A model generated the notes under the pieces. It was not told the origin of the DNA. It saw only the letters and a list, made by a program, of their open reading frames with translations, and searched no databases. A stretch of 64,000 nt of DNA. Origin: Anthopleura xanthogrammica. Its lineage: Eukaryota; Cnidaria; Anthozoa; Actiniaria; Actiniidae. Of the stretch, positions 31,828 through 42,757 are shown piece by piece. Position numbers and translations under genes: made by a program. Within the stretch, counting starts at the first letter, position 1, and each line of letters starts with the position of its first letter. The stretch spans positions 2,153,713 to 2,217,712 of the forward strand of contig OZ025221.1 of assembly GCA_964019055.1 (NCBI GenBank), written 5' to 3'.

Positions 31828-34785
31828 CTAATCAACGGACACGTAAGCTGCAGGAAATAAGCCCGATCGCCCATTGGCGGTTCCTTCCCACCAGTCTTTA
31901 TTACTTGCATCTAAAACTGTGATCTTGTCTCCCTTAGAAAAACGGACTTCTCCTTCTTCATCAGCTGCAAAGTCATAAAGAGCTGTTGCAAGCTAGATTG
32001 TCATGAGAAAAAGAAACACTGAATAATTAAAATGTAATGCACTGGAATCCTTAATAAAACTTTTTAGCTTGGGAGTAAGGTTTTTCCCATTCCACCCCAT
32101 GTGTCATTCTCTTGAGAATAAGATTCTTTGTTTGAGTTGTATCCTTATTAATGTGTCTTCTCATGTGCAACCTCTAAACAAAGAAATAATATTCTAGGGA
32201 ATGACACATGGTCTGAAATGAGAAAACATTACACCCAAGCTAAAAAGGTCTATTGCTGGATTCTTGGTTGGAGTTAATATTAACAAAAGAAATGTCATAT
32301 CTATGCCTCACCTATATATATGACCCCCCTCTCCCCATTTTCAAGTACTTACCATTGAATCATTGGCATCTTTTAGCAGTATATCCTGTGTCCGACTGAC
32401 AGAGTTTGTCCTGTGAAACTCTATTAACTTGTTGATTGATTCAAACTTTTTATTCCACAGAAAATACATTCTTTCTGCATCACGGAATATTTTAAAGTGT
32501 TGTACTAGACCTCCATATCTGAAGACAAAATTTACCAAGCTTATAAAATATATTTTTAATTGAAAGTTATAGAAAAATACCTCAGTTTAAATTGCATGTG
32601 CATGCTTTTTTTGATAATAGTTCTTTTGAAAACTGATATGGGTATTTTCTGGGACTACACAATATATCCTCCTCAGACTCCCAACCCCTTTGAGATTTCA
32701 ATCCCCCTACATGGGAGAGGTATGGATTTTTTTGAACCTAGATACAATATATACACTCTCCTCAGATATTCTACAATCATTGGAAATTCAAATATCCCTC
32801 CATGGGAAAGGTATGGATTTTTTGAACCTACGCAATATACCCTCCTCAAATCCTCCCCACCCCTCTGAAAATAAATCCCAACAGCCCTCCATGATATGGG
32901 GGGGGGGGGGGGGGGGGGTGGATATCCTCAAACTTACATAAACCTTAAATCCTCCCCCCCCCTCCCCAGAATCTTGCTTACAGCGTGACACGCAAAAGTA
33001 TAACCACTTAAATTAATTTATTTGCATACTTCTAGGTAAGGACTTTTTGCTCCAAACAAGCTTTTACATCCCTTATTTTGTAAAACCAGATACCTTCGCA
33101 TTAAATGTAACAGTTTAGCATACAAAACTCCATGCATAGAAGTATGCAAATAGATTAAATGTGGTCATACTTTAGAGCGTTGCGCTGTAAGCACAAGCTC
33201 TTGAATCAGTACTGCAACTTTATACATTAGAAACTTTTTTACTTACTTGACAGAGAGTGAAAATTCCCCTGTTAAATAAGATCAAACAAAATACATTAAA
33301 GAACTGTTATATGCCATCGATACTCATCACTATATTTAATGGATAAATTTTGCATGGAACACATCAGACCTGATCAATATATGTGACCATCAGTCAATGT
33401 GTCTGCTAAAAATCTAAATAATTAAGTGTTTACTTTTTAATAAAGTTGTTTATATCTTATTTTATGATCGATACGCAAACAAAAATATTTTATAACTTAA
33501 AAAAGAATAAAAATTTGCATGAGAGCATTATGTTCTTTAGCTCATTACTTTACATTACTTTCTGAAAAATTATTTTTGATAAGAAATTTGGGCAAATCAT
33601 TAAAAATGAATGGCTAGTTGGCAACTCTTGCCAAATTAACTGCATGAGGTCCAGTGGAGTGACTTAAAGGTGGTGAATAACTTTTATATATTTTTTCCAT
33701 TTATTTTTCCACTTGTTTTGCAATTTGTTGCAAAAGAAAAAAGTACAATATTTGGGAGAGTGGATCGGAAAAAATAATAGTAAATATTAAATATATTCTC
33801 TTCTGATGCATAATCTTTATTTGTTTTAATGCTCATGAGGACAACAAAACAAAAAAAACGTCTGATTTGTTATGCATGGACAAGAGCTTACCTGGAGCAC
33901 TTTCACTTTCGCGTACCAAGAAAACTCCTTCTCCTTTCTTCTCTGCTAAAACAGATTCTGCTTGTTTTCTAGTGATTTTGCCATGAAACCAGCTTCAAAA
34001 TAACAACAGAATTGGAATGTTATTGCATCTACACTACTATATGACACTACTATGTGACACTTAATAACTAAGCTTGAATTATATAGAATTTATTTTTTAA
34101 GCTACATTTTGCCTAATTATAACATTATAATTGTCATAAATTATTAGAAATCTTATTCTGATAAATTTGCTGGTTAATTTTGCTAAATATCATTCTTAAA
34201 GCTTTTGTTTTTTTAACGTGTTTGAACTCTTTAATTTTTTTGGATCATGACACATAAGAAAATATAATCATTGAAGAGCAATGACGTCATTACACCTAAT
34301 AGATTAATCACTTAGGGAAGTTTCTCTCCAAACAAAATTAATATTTTTTTTAAAAATATAGTTTACGGTGTAAACTTCTTGAGTTTTGATTATTAATGCA
34401 CTTTTAAGCTGTAGTAGGTTCTTATTTTAGATGTCAAGGTTTGTGAAGTTTGTTTTGAAGTTTGAGAAGTAAGATAAATTGAGTTAGAAAAGTTGTTGGG
34501 ACGACGTACTTGTGTGGTCTCATTTCAATATATGTTTTAGGAATCCATCCTTCGCGACCATGTCGTTCAGCTTTAAACCAATTCTGATCTTGATCCATGT
34601 CGAGGACCTAAAAAATATCATAACAGCACTTAACTGGAGTTACCTGAAAGACAGAAATTGCTAAAAATATCGACATCCCAAGATTATTCGAATTTTTATG
34701 AGCTTACATTAATAACGACTCCTTTGTCGAAGCCCAGATCGTCGTCTTGTGTTGCAGCAAAAACATGCTTAGTGACCGCTTCCAT
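31828..34785 (-). CDS. GRB2: GRB2 adaptor (SH3-SH2-SH3)
   Basis: Six coding exons (34785-34708, 34607-34510, 33992-33892, 33268-33247, 32518-32353, 31992-31828) join in phase to 209 residues, against 217 in human GRB2. Residues 1-58 are the N-terminal SH3 ([32 protein letters not shown]). About 59-150 are the SH2: W60, and the phosphotyrosine-binding FLVRES motif with Arg86, the same number as in human. The SH2 ends in [11 protein letters not shown]. Residues 155-209 are the C-terminal SH3 ([32 protein letters not shown]). The protein links phosphotyrosines on activated receptors to SOS and so to Ras, in the cytosol. All three domains look intact. Exon 4 is only 22 bp. The start is the only ATG at the SH3 N-terminus. 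Confidence 0.97.
32067..32253. mobile_element. Palindromic MITE, family B (copy 5), inside GRB2 intron 5
   Basis: From AGCTTGGGAGTAAGGTTTTT to ACACCCAAGCTAAAAAGGTC. It is in the opposite orientation to copies 2-4 (core reads ATCCTTATTAATGTGTCTTC), and both arms and the TIR are present. Confidence 0.8.
32660..32940. repeat. Tandem repeat of about 105 bp with poly-G, GRB2 intron 4
   Basis: Two to three diverged direct units are recognisable by CATGGGAGAGGTATGGATTT and CATGGGAAAGGTATGGATTT, each followed by TTGAACCTA and a CAATATAT-CCTCCTC box. A run of about 21 G follows at about 32887. Confidence 0.7.
32992..33180. mobile_element. Inverted-repeat element, family N (copy 1), GRB2 intron 4
   Basis: The left part contains AAAAGTATAACCACTTAAAT and TTTGCATACTTCTA. 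The right part carries their inverse (TAGAAGTATGCAAATAGATT; GTGGTCATACTTT). A second copy is at about 45975-46115. It ends 56 bp before GRB2 exon 4 on the genomic axis. Confidence 0.65.
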
Positions 34786-36642
34786 TTTTCATTTGTTACC
34801 TTCAAATAACCCTAAATATTTCTCCAAAATCAACACTTCTTAACAGAATCACCAAGGGTCGGACAAGTCTGAACCAGAATCATCATTTGTGGGCCGAGAA
34901 CAATATTTTAGCAATAACATTCTTATTTAAATTCCAAATCTGATCGGGCTGAAGTCGGGTCATCTTCGGGTCATCTCATCAATACAATCGATGACCAAAT
35001 AAGGATGTTTTGTTCGTTCGTCACGTTCGACTCGTTCCGGAAGTTATTCGGCCATAAAATAATATTTGGACGCTTTTAGACGCTTTGACCGTCTGTATCA
35101 TGAATCGTCTGGCTTGTTCCTAGACTGTCACATCAAAACATCAAAGTATTTTTTTAATAACTCAAAAAATAACTTAAAATTCATCAAAAAAATTTACACT
35201 GTAAAGTTACACACTCATAAATTTTGAAATTTTCGCATCCAATATTTTTTCATAGTGACATCACATGAACAACGGAGCAAATACTGATAAGTTAAAACAT
35301 TAACAAAAAAGGAAGAAACTCCTGAATTTTAAAACAAAAATGAACATTCTACTCTTTTCTTTTGCATTGTCAAAATTGAATGCAAAATTCGATGTGTAAT
35401 TTGTATATTTTTAATACTGTATTTGCAACATCAAAACGTCGAGCGCCGGTGTCTTTTTGCCCCATATATTACGAGATTACTTTCCGCTCCTTCTTTTCTT
35501 TGTCGCCGTTCCTTTCAGTTCAGAGGAAAAGTGAATTCTTTCGCCCTTTTCCAGATGAACCGTTCTTACGTTCTTTCGTTCTTTCGTTCTTTCGTTCTTT
35601 CTTTCTGTCTGTCTGTCTGTCTATCTTTCTTTCTTTTTTTCATTCGTTCTTTTTTCTTCCTTTCTTCCTTCCTTTCTTTTTTGTTTCGTTCTTTCTTTCA
35701 CTAATAACGTTTTTTATCTATAAAGAGGAAAACTTTTATAAAAAAAATGCAATAGCTCTCAACACACGCAGAAAAATCTTTGATTCTTTGTTTAGAAGCA
35801 AATTAACATACGCATGTCAAACTTGGAGCACTCCAGCCTCATCCCTAAATACAGTATGTGCTGCATACAACTCTCATCTACGCAATTTAGTAAAAGGAGG
35901 CCAAGCGAGGAAAATGACTCCTCTAGATGAGACGATACCTGATAACGATGAAAACCAACAGTTCGATATGGCCTATAAAACCAAGAAAAGGTAGGTGGTG
36001 GCGGGTATTACCCCACCCACTAAATCGGGTCCCTAGCTGGGACCATTGTTTTGACCTTGTCCCTAATGAGGAGATTTTCGAGATTAGCGGCGCAACACCC
36101 TTGAAAGAATTCATTCATGAACAACAAATAACTTGGTTCGCTCACATAGTACGATCTTCAAATTTATCTTATATCAAGAAACTGACCTTTACAGATGAGA
36201 AAATTAAAAGATTGGGTCAACCACTAAACTCTCCTACAAGATCTATATATTAACGTTTCAAGCTCCACCAACCTTCACAAATTTTGAAAGCGTGTTTCAA
36301 AAGATCCATCAACAAACTGGTTGAGTCGTAGCAACTTAAGTAAAGTTGGACCTGAATGTTTTTCTAAGAAAAACGAGGAAATCATTGATTGATTGATCCC
36401 GTAGATATATTCTGAACACTGGGAGATGTTTATTCACTCATTCTTTCATCCCTCCCTCCCCTTTTGTTGTTAATATTTCATCACATGCTTTCTTTTTTAC
36501 TTTTTTTCTTTTTTTATTTACCCATCCATCCATTCGTTCACTCACTACCCGTTCACTCACTTGTGCTTTTTAGACACAGGGATCCCGTGATTATGCAAAT
36601 GCAGTCACACATGGTCAGCAGCTTCTTGAATCAATAACCAAG
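34786..36642. other. Divergent GRB2/NUBP2 promoter interval
   Basis: The 1.86-kb interval separates the start codons of minus-strand GRB2 and plus-strand NUBP2, so the promoters of both genes are expected here. It contains a TTTC/TTCG-rich tract (about 35570-35700) and a LINE 3' remnant at 35740-36396. No other exon is visible. Which promoter elements are used cannot be read by eye. Confidence 0.5.
35740..36396 (+). pseudogene. Non-LTR retrotransposon 3' end, degenerate
   Basis: The plus strand encodes a stretch typical of the end of LINE ORF2 (LNTRRKIFDSLFRSKLTYAC, then QTW and a LRNLVKGGQARK block). After a stop and frame change at about 35994 there is a continuation (PLKEFIHEQQITWFAHIVRS). 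The reverse-transcriptase core and everything upstream are absent. The sequence ends near 36396 in a short ATTG tandem tail, as expected of 5'-truncated LINE insertions. Clade assignment is not possible from this piece; RTE-like or Jockey/CR1-like are open options. Confidence 0.75.
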
Positions 36643-39600
36643 ATGGCGGACAACATCGAAGGTGAAACTTTTTCTAAGTTTTTCTAAGTTTCTTTCTTTT
36701 GTTTTCTTAATATTATCGCCATTTTTCAATATCATTAATATCATTACAATTCCTTTTGATATCTTGCATAATTTTATATTTGGCCACTAATATGCTGTAA
36801 ATTTCCCCCTCAAATATTTCGTCTTCACTGGGCTTCCATCTTATGTAATCTTGTTGCAGAGGGGTTGCAAGGGATATATTTTTTGGGGGATTACTTATTA
36901 TTCAAACTGGCTTTTTGTTTTGTTGTAGTTCCAGACGGCTTGAAGTTAGTAAAGCATGTTATCTTGGTTCTGTCTGGTAAAGGAGGAGTTGGCAAGAGTA
37001 CAGTTGCAACTCAACTAGCTTGGGCCTTGTACAACAAAGGACACAAGGTAGAGCGCTAATATGCACATTAATTAACACAAGGATAGACAATGACAACAAC
37101 AGTGTACTACTTTGTTATAAAACTACTACTTAGAGCTGTTGCTGCTGCTACTGGTACTTACCTGTTGTGCTGGACCATGTAGCATTCTAAAAGTGTGTGT
37201 GTGTGTGTTGGGGGGAGGGGGACTGGGGTTTGTATAGCAGAAATAGAATTGGGGGCTCTGGGGCTGGGCTATATAGCACTCACAGCCTTTCCTTTTCTGC
37301 AAGATGGTCCACAGTCCAGTACATGTTCAATGTATTATATGGTTTTTGTTTTATTTGTGTGGAAATGATATTCCAATATGGCAGCTTGTTTTTCCTGTCA
37401 CTCATGGTACACCCATCCAGATGTCTGGTGCATGCATGAACCAACCAATCACAGTGCTCTTCCATGCTTAGCCAAGTGGCCCTTGCTTCAAGTCTCTTTC
37501 CAATACAAAAACACACATTTCCAGGAAGTTTAGAAAAAAGGTTGAAGTATAAATGATGTACAGTATGAAAAATTAAAGCAAATCTTTGTCATCAACTTCC
37601 TCAAATTTCACAAGGTATATGACTTTTAAGACTTGGGCAAGGGCCACTGAAATTACAACAATAATCCTTTTCATGCTTAGTTTTTTGTACAGCTGGATTG
37701 AGATGCACATATAGAATCAGATTTCTCCAGTTTGTAATGTTTAAAAACCCCACTGCTATGGACTAGATAGTGAGTCCTAATTTTCACTTGTCCAGAGCCA
37801 AATTTTACTAGTATCCAACTAGTGGACTAACCTTAGTGTCTGAAGTACTGCAAAGTACAAGCCAGTAATCTTGTTGTCTTTATTACATCCCTTAGGTTGG
37901 TTTGTTGGATGTGGATCTTTGTGGTCCCAGTATACCAAGAATGATGAATGTTGAGAATCATGATGTGCACCAGTGTTCAGATGGGTAAGTACAGTACAGT
38001 ACAGTACTATACCCATGACCTGAACAGTCTACTTGCTGCTATAGGGAGAATCATAGCACTCCATGGATCCACAATTATTTGAAACCCTGAATGTTGGTCT
38101 GGCTGGGGAGGCTTTAACACATGACTTCCCAGCCACACAACAGTCTGGTGCTCAACCTGAGCCAAGTAGTAGTAAAAGTAGATTTCTTGACGTTTTTATT
38201 CCAGATGGGTTCCCGTATATACAAGTCCAGATCAACGGCTTGGGGTCATGTCTATAGGGTTTCTTCTACAAGATAAAAATGATGCTATTGTATGGAGAGG
38301 TCCAAAGAAAAATGGTAATAAGTCACACTTTTTCCTAAAATAACTTTCAAATTCTGTAAATCCTCTATTTTCTTTTCTTCTTTTTTTCTTTTTTTTTCTT
38401 TTTTTTTTCTTTTCTTTTCTTTTCTTTTCTTTTCTTTTCTTTTCTTTTCTTTTTTTTTCTTTTCTTTTCTTTCCTAAATTTTTACAATTTTAACCCCAAA
38501 AATTGGCATTTTTAATTTTGTCACTTAGTACTAAAACACTGTTACTTAAAGCGTTTTTTGATATGATAAACAGTGGCATAGCAAGGGTTCCATTATAGTA
38601 TAGGCATGAGCAACCAAGTGACGCAAGGGAGTCGAGCAATCTAGGGAGGTCTTGGAGCATTGCTCCTCCTGAATAATTAATTGAAATTATGTCAAATCAT
38701 GTTAATCATGGTAAGTCTAAATTGCAAGCAGGCATTCATGTTTATAGATCTTTTCTCTGAGCTCTTTCAAACATACCGATATCTGCTGTAACTTGATGTT
38801 CAAAATATATTCTAATCTTACTAGTAAAACTTAATTCTTTCAGCAATGATAAAGCAGTTTCTTTCTGATGTGTGCTGGGGAGAGTTGGATTATCTTATAA
38901 TAGACACACCTCCTGGTAGGTATACTAAATCCAGCATCATCAGCATCAACTGTCATCATCATTGTAAAAAATAAGAAAGATCACTTACTGACGTTTCGGA
39001 TGCTACTGTAGTCCTTCGTTGGAGTAAAAAAGGCTTTTTTCCTTTTTTCCTTTTTTACTTCGACGAAGGACTAGCGTCCAAAACGTCAGTAAGTGATCTT
39101 TCTTATTTTTTACGGTGTAAAATTTAACTTTTTATCACAACTGTTTCATTAGAAACACCGACGCAGCCACACTAGCTTACCGCTAGTTATCATGTCATCA
39201 TCATCATCAACAACAGTCATCAACATCATCATCTTCATCACCAACAGTCATCATTACCATCATCCATCGACATCATTATAGTCATCATCAACTGTCATCA
39301 TTATCAACAACCAACATCATAATCATCTGTAATCATCAACATCATCATCATTTGATTGCCAACATAGTCGTCATCATCATCATCATCACCAGTCATCATC
39401 ATCATCAGTGCTTGTATTCTTGAATACTTGCCTCACACTTAGACCTACTGTCTGCTTCAGGTACATCAGATGAACACATTACAGTGGTTGAAAACCTTAG
39501 ACAGTATAACCCTGATGGCGCTGTTCTGGTTACAACACCACAGGTAAAATAACACTGGCACACTTACTTCCACAATGTATCATTCTCTTGAGAATAAGAT

Positions 39601-42098
39601 TCTTTGTTTGAGTTGTATCCATATTCATGTGTCTTCTCGTGCACAACCATTACACAAAGAAATGATACTCTAGAGAATGACACGTGATCTTGAGAATAAG
39701 ATTCTTTGTTTGAGTTGTATCCATATTCATGTGTCTTAATCCTCATGCACAGCTGTCAGACAAAGAAAGGATATTCTAGGGAACATTCTTCTGCAACCAG
39801 ACATTTGCATAATTACATGACCCAGACGACTAGCTTGATTAGCTAAAAAAGCTTTCGTGGTTGGTCCTTGTAGTGTAGTGGTTAACATGTCGGACTAGTA
39901 TACCGAAACCGTGGGTTCGAGTCCTGCCAAGGGCATATGATATTTTTCTCTTAATTCTTTATTCTATTATTCACACTGAACGCATTTCATTTCACTAATA
40001 TTATCCTCAATTGTGCGTAAATATTTACGGTGTTCAGCTTACCCATGAGATTAATATCGCCCTGGACCCCCACAGTTGCCACATATACAACATTGCCTGG
40101 CTGCGTAACCAGCGTGGTTGGTCCTTGTAGTGTAGTGGTTAACACGTCGGACTAGTATACCGAAACCGTGGGTTCGAGTCCTGCCAAGGGCATATGATAT
40201 TTTTCTCTTAATTCTTTAAAAAAGCTTTCGTTAATCAAATTTCCAATTGTCTGAACTATTATATTTTTGATCGACGGTAGGTAAAAACCCAGACTTCTTG
40301 GGCTGTGCTTGTCGCGTAATTATGAAATTGGGTGTAAGCTAAGGTCATTACTGTTTGTTTTTCTCTTAGGGTATGGCGATATCAGATGTTCGTCGTGAAG
40401 TCACATTTTGTCATAAGACCAAGATTCCTGTGTTGGGAATTATTGAAAATATGAGTGGATTTGTCTGTCCTCATTGTAGTGTAAGTATTAGGGAAGCACG
40501 GGTGGCGTAGCGGTGAGAGCGCTCGCCTCTTAAGGCAGCACCAAGGCGACCCGGGTTCGATTCCTGGACTCTGCCTCGTATTTGAGTAGAATTACTTGTT
40601 GGCTCTCTCCTGTGCTTCGAGGGTTTTTCTCCAGGTTCTACGGTTTTTCCTCCCTCCGCAAAAATCAACTTCCAAATTCCAATTGGAATGCAGTGGAAGA
40701 AGAGCCACTCTGTGGATTCCACTGATAATTCTCATTTTTTTTTTTTAGTATACAGTTTAGACTCGGCCCTTTCATAATTATCTTTGATTCCCTATTTTCG
40801 CATACTCATAATATTTTGCGTTTTTGGGAGGTAACCAGAGGAAAAAATGGACATAATATCATGCTGAAGATGTTGTAAATGCATGTTATGATATTTAAAG
40901 ATGTTAGAAACAACCAGAAACAAAAAATGTGAGAAGTTTAATTTGGCAACTTTTCGTGAGTCAATACATTTTCTGTAACACCATTTTCTGAACGTGTAAA
41001 ATTGATGACCTGATAATCAGTATTTTACTGATAAAAGCAGATATAAGGAACATCTGATTGAAAAACGTTAAATTTTCTGACAGGCTTTACCCTCAAAAAG
41101 CAAAGAACGCTATTGCTTCTTGTCTTTACATCATTCTACAAATGAAATTCGACTTTGATCCTTGATTCATTCTCTCCATATCCCGTTTTTTTCTTCTCAC
41201 AGAGTATCTCTTCTAAAGCTAAATCATATATAATTGTATTCTTTTGTAGGAATGTACTAATGTATTTTCAAAAGGAGGAGGTGAAGGATTAGCTCAAGAA
41301 TGTAAAGTCCCGTTTTTAGGTAAGATAAACATTGAACAATATTTTCATCATTCAATTATTGGTTTAGTAAACTCGGTGTCGTATGTGAGTAGAGTTGCTT
41401 GCTGGTTCTCTCCTGTGCTTCAAGGTTTTCTCCAGGTTCTCTGGTTTTCCTCCCTCCACAAAAATCCACTTCTAAATTCCAATATGAATTTCAGTGGACG
41501 AAGAAAAATTGTTAGAATGGAATAGGTTTTGGTGGACATCAATCAAAGCGTTGCCATGACATTCCATAGGCACGTGCCGTTGATAACTTTGTGTTTTTAG
41601 ACAATGCCATGGAAACACTTTGATTGACGTCCACCAAAAACCCTCTTTTTCGTCGTGACGGCAAAATGTGCGATTCCAGACGATTCCATACCTGCTATGA
41701 TTGAGAACGCTTGTAGCGACTGCATTTAACATATATCAGAAATTTAATACAAAAACGTTCTCAGTGGAATGAAACGTGGTCTAAGATTCCCTAGCACAAA
41801 GCATGATGGGAACCAACGAGTCCTTACGCTTTTTGGCTCTAAAAATTTTTCTGACAATTTTTCCTTCGATATTTTCTACGAAAATGCAAGTATTTCAACA
41901 GAAGAAAATAACATAAATTTAACATTAAACTCCCATTTTCTTCTTATTCTTCCAGGCTGTATTCCACTGGATCCAAACCTCACACAAAATATTGAAGCGG
42001 GGAAAAGTTTTACAGATTTAATGGGAAGTTCCCCAACAGTCGAAGCTTTGAATTCTATTATAACTGTAATGTTTCAAAAAATAAATGTACAAAATTGA
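36643..42098 (+). CDS. NUBP2: NUBP2, cytosolic Fe-S cluster assembly P-loop ATPase
   Basis: Nine coding exons (36643-36661, 36929-37047, 37896-37984, 38205-38314, 38844-38915, 39461-39543, 40370-40480, 41250-41319, 41956-42098) join in phase to 271 residues, the same length as human NUBP2. The deviant Walker [10 protein letters not shown] is at residues 23-31. It is followed by [13 protein letters not shown], the FLL...[11 protein letters not shown] block, [16 protein letters not shown] (switch/Walker B) and [13 protein letters not shown] with Cys197, Cys200 and Cys203. These C-terminal cysteines bridge an Fe-S cluster in the NUBP1-NUBP2 (Nbp35-Cfd1) scaffold. That cytosolic scaffold builds [4Fe-4S] clusters for nuclear and cytosolic enzymes. 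All key residues are present. The introns hold several SINEs and MITEs. Confidence 0.97.
38386..38472. repeat. (TTTTC)n tract, NUBP2 intron 4
   Basis: A T-rich pyrimidine tract with about eight perfect TTTTC units in the middle. Confidence 0.9.
38961..39118. mobile_element. Inverted-repeat element, NUBP2 intron 5
   Basis: The left arm GTAAAAAATAAGAAAGATCA and ACTTACTGACGTTT is mirrored on the right by AAACGTCAGTAAGTGATCTT and TCTTATTTTTTAC. The loop contains CTTCGTTGGAGTAAAAAAGG and its partial inverse. About 158 bp. Confidence 0.75.
39185..39415. repeat. (ATC)n/(CAT)n-rich tract, NUBP2 intron 5
   Basis: Interrupted trinucleotide repeat of CATCAT with AACAGT/AACTGT spacers, more like a degenerate minisatellite than a pure microsatellite. 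Confidence 0.85.
39570..39787. mobile_element. MITE family B, tandem dimer (copy 6), NUBP2 intron 6
   Basis: Two successive copies of the family-B core (TGAGAATAAGATTCTTTGTT...ATCCATATTCATGTGTCTT) are joined in the same orientation. The first ends at GAATGACACGTGATC and runs straight into the second. The outer termini are degraded. Confidence 0.7.
39858..40217 (+). mobile_element. Dimeric tRNA-derived SINE with 13-bp target-site duplication
   Basis: Two nearly identical tRNA-like units (about 39862-39938 and 40115-40191) each carry an A-box TAGTGTAGTGG and a B-box GGTTCGAGTCC. Each is followed by GCATATGATATTTTTCTCTT and an AATTCTTT tail. The units are separated by about 175 bp. The whole element is flanked by the perfect 13-bp direct repeat AAAAAAGCTTTCG (39845-39857 and 40218-40230). 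The anticodon-loop region reads CTAGTAT (AGT, nominally Thr). Acceptor arms are only partly paired. The two heads differ at one position (ACATGTC against ACACGTC). Intron 6 of NUBP2, same strand. Confidence 0.85.
40491..40744 (+). mobile_element. tRNA-derived SINE, family X (full length), NUBP2 intron 7
   Basis: A-box TGGCGTAGCGGTGAGAGCGC and B-box GGGTTCGATTCC at tRNA spacing. The family-X body follows (CGTATTTGAGTAGAATTACT; CTCCTGTGCTTCGAGGG), and it ends in a T-run. It starts 10 bp after the donor site of NUBP2 exon 7. Other members: 2541-2642, 41369-41510 and 56012-56140. Confidence 0.75.
41369..41510 (+). mobile_element. SINE family X, headless body, NUBP2 intron 8
   Basis: It matches the body of 40491-40744 without the tRNA head: GTCGTATGTGAGTAGAGTTG, CTCTCCTGTGCTTCAAGG, then TCCCTCCACAAAAATCCACT. 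It is 5'-truncated. Confidence 0.7.
41522..41645. mobile_element. Palindromic MITE, family C (copy 1), NUBP2 intron 8
   Basis: The left arm TAGGTTTTGGTGGACATCAA and the right arm TTGATTGACGTCCACCAAAA are inverted. Other copies are at 58300-58425 and 61206-61328. Confidence 0.8.
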
Positions 42099-42757
42099 AT
42101 GAGAATATTTTTAACTATTTGTGTTTGCTTCTTATATATGTTGTAGCACAGAAACAAAATTTGTCAAAAAAATTGAATGTTTTTCAATGACAATTTGATA
42201 TTTTACAAAAATTACAGACAAATTCTTCGCCAATTTTCCTTATTACGTCTTGATACTACCTGTTCTACCAGAATCCTCTTCGAATTCTTTTTTCTTATTT
42301 AAATATTCTTTAAAGCTTCTTTGGGAGTCGTAAGATAATGGTCTTAATAATCGACGTAAAAGGATTCTGGTAGTATTGGTATCAAGAACGGAGCGGAAGG
42401 GTGTTTGCCATTTACAAAAACAAAACAAAAAACTGAAATTTTTCGTATTACACGTCCCGTACAACAACAAATATTTGTTGGGTGACTCGGTTCACAAGTA
42501 ATAGCGCTTTCTACTCTGCAACAATGAAAAGTGACATTGTTGCGCGCAGGGTGGTAATACGAGCAGCATTCGCTCTGCATCTTGCAACACAACGTTGCAC
42601 GACAAGTTGCATGATTTTGCTGCTCGTATTACCGCCGCACCTTTAATTTTCGATGAGCTTACGATAAATATTCGTAAATAATGTTGTCAGGACTAAATAC
42701 CATTATTTTAATACATAAATTAAAGACGAATTTACAACAGTGAAAAAAGAAAAACGT
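42099..42757. other. Convergent 3' interval between NUBP2 and the CCDC166-like gene
   Basis: No coding exon. It holds the 3' UTRs of both convergent genes and, at about 42540-42645, a GCAAC-rich inverted segment. That segment runs from GCAGGGTGGTAATACGAGCA to TGCTCGTATTACCGCCGCAC and resembles a MITE. Confidence 0.55.

Noticed and set aside
35380..35700. 204-residue frame starting upstream of the LINE remnant as one protein
   Set aside because: The first half is a TTTC/TTCG repeat translation; only the part after about 35740 resembles LINE protein.
39862..40191. Two functional tRNA-Thr(AGT) genes
   Set aside because: A and B boxes are good, but the acceptor and anticodon stems contain mismatches. 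Both units share long non-tRNA tails inside one target-site duplication, so a SINE explains them better.
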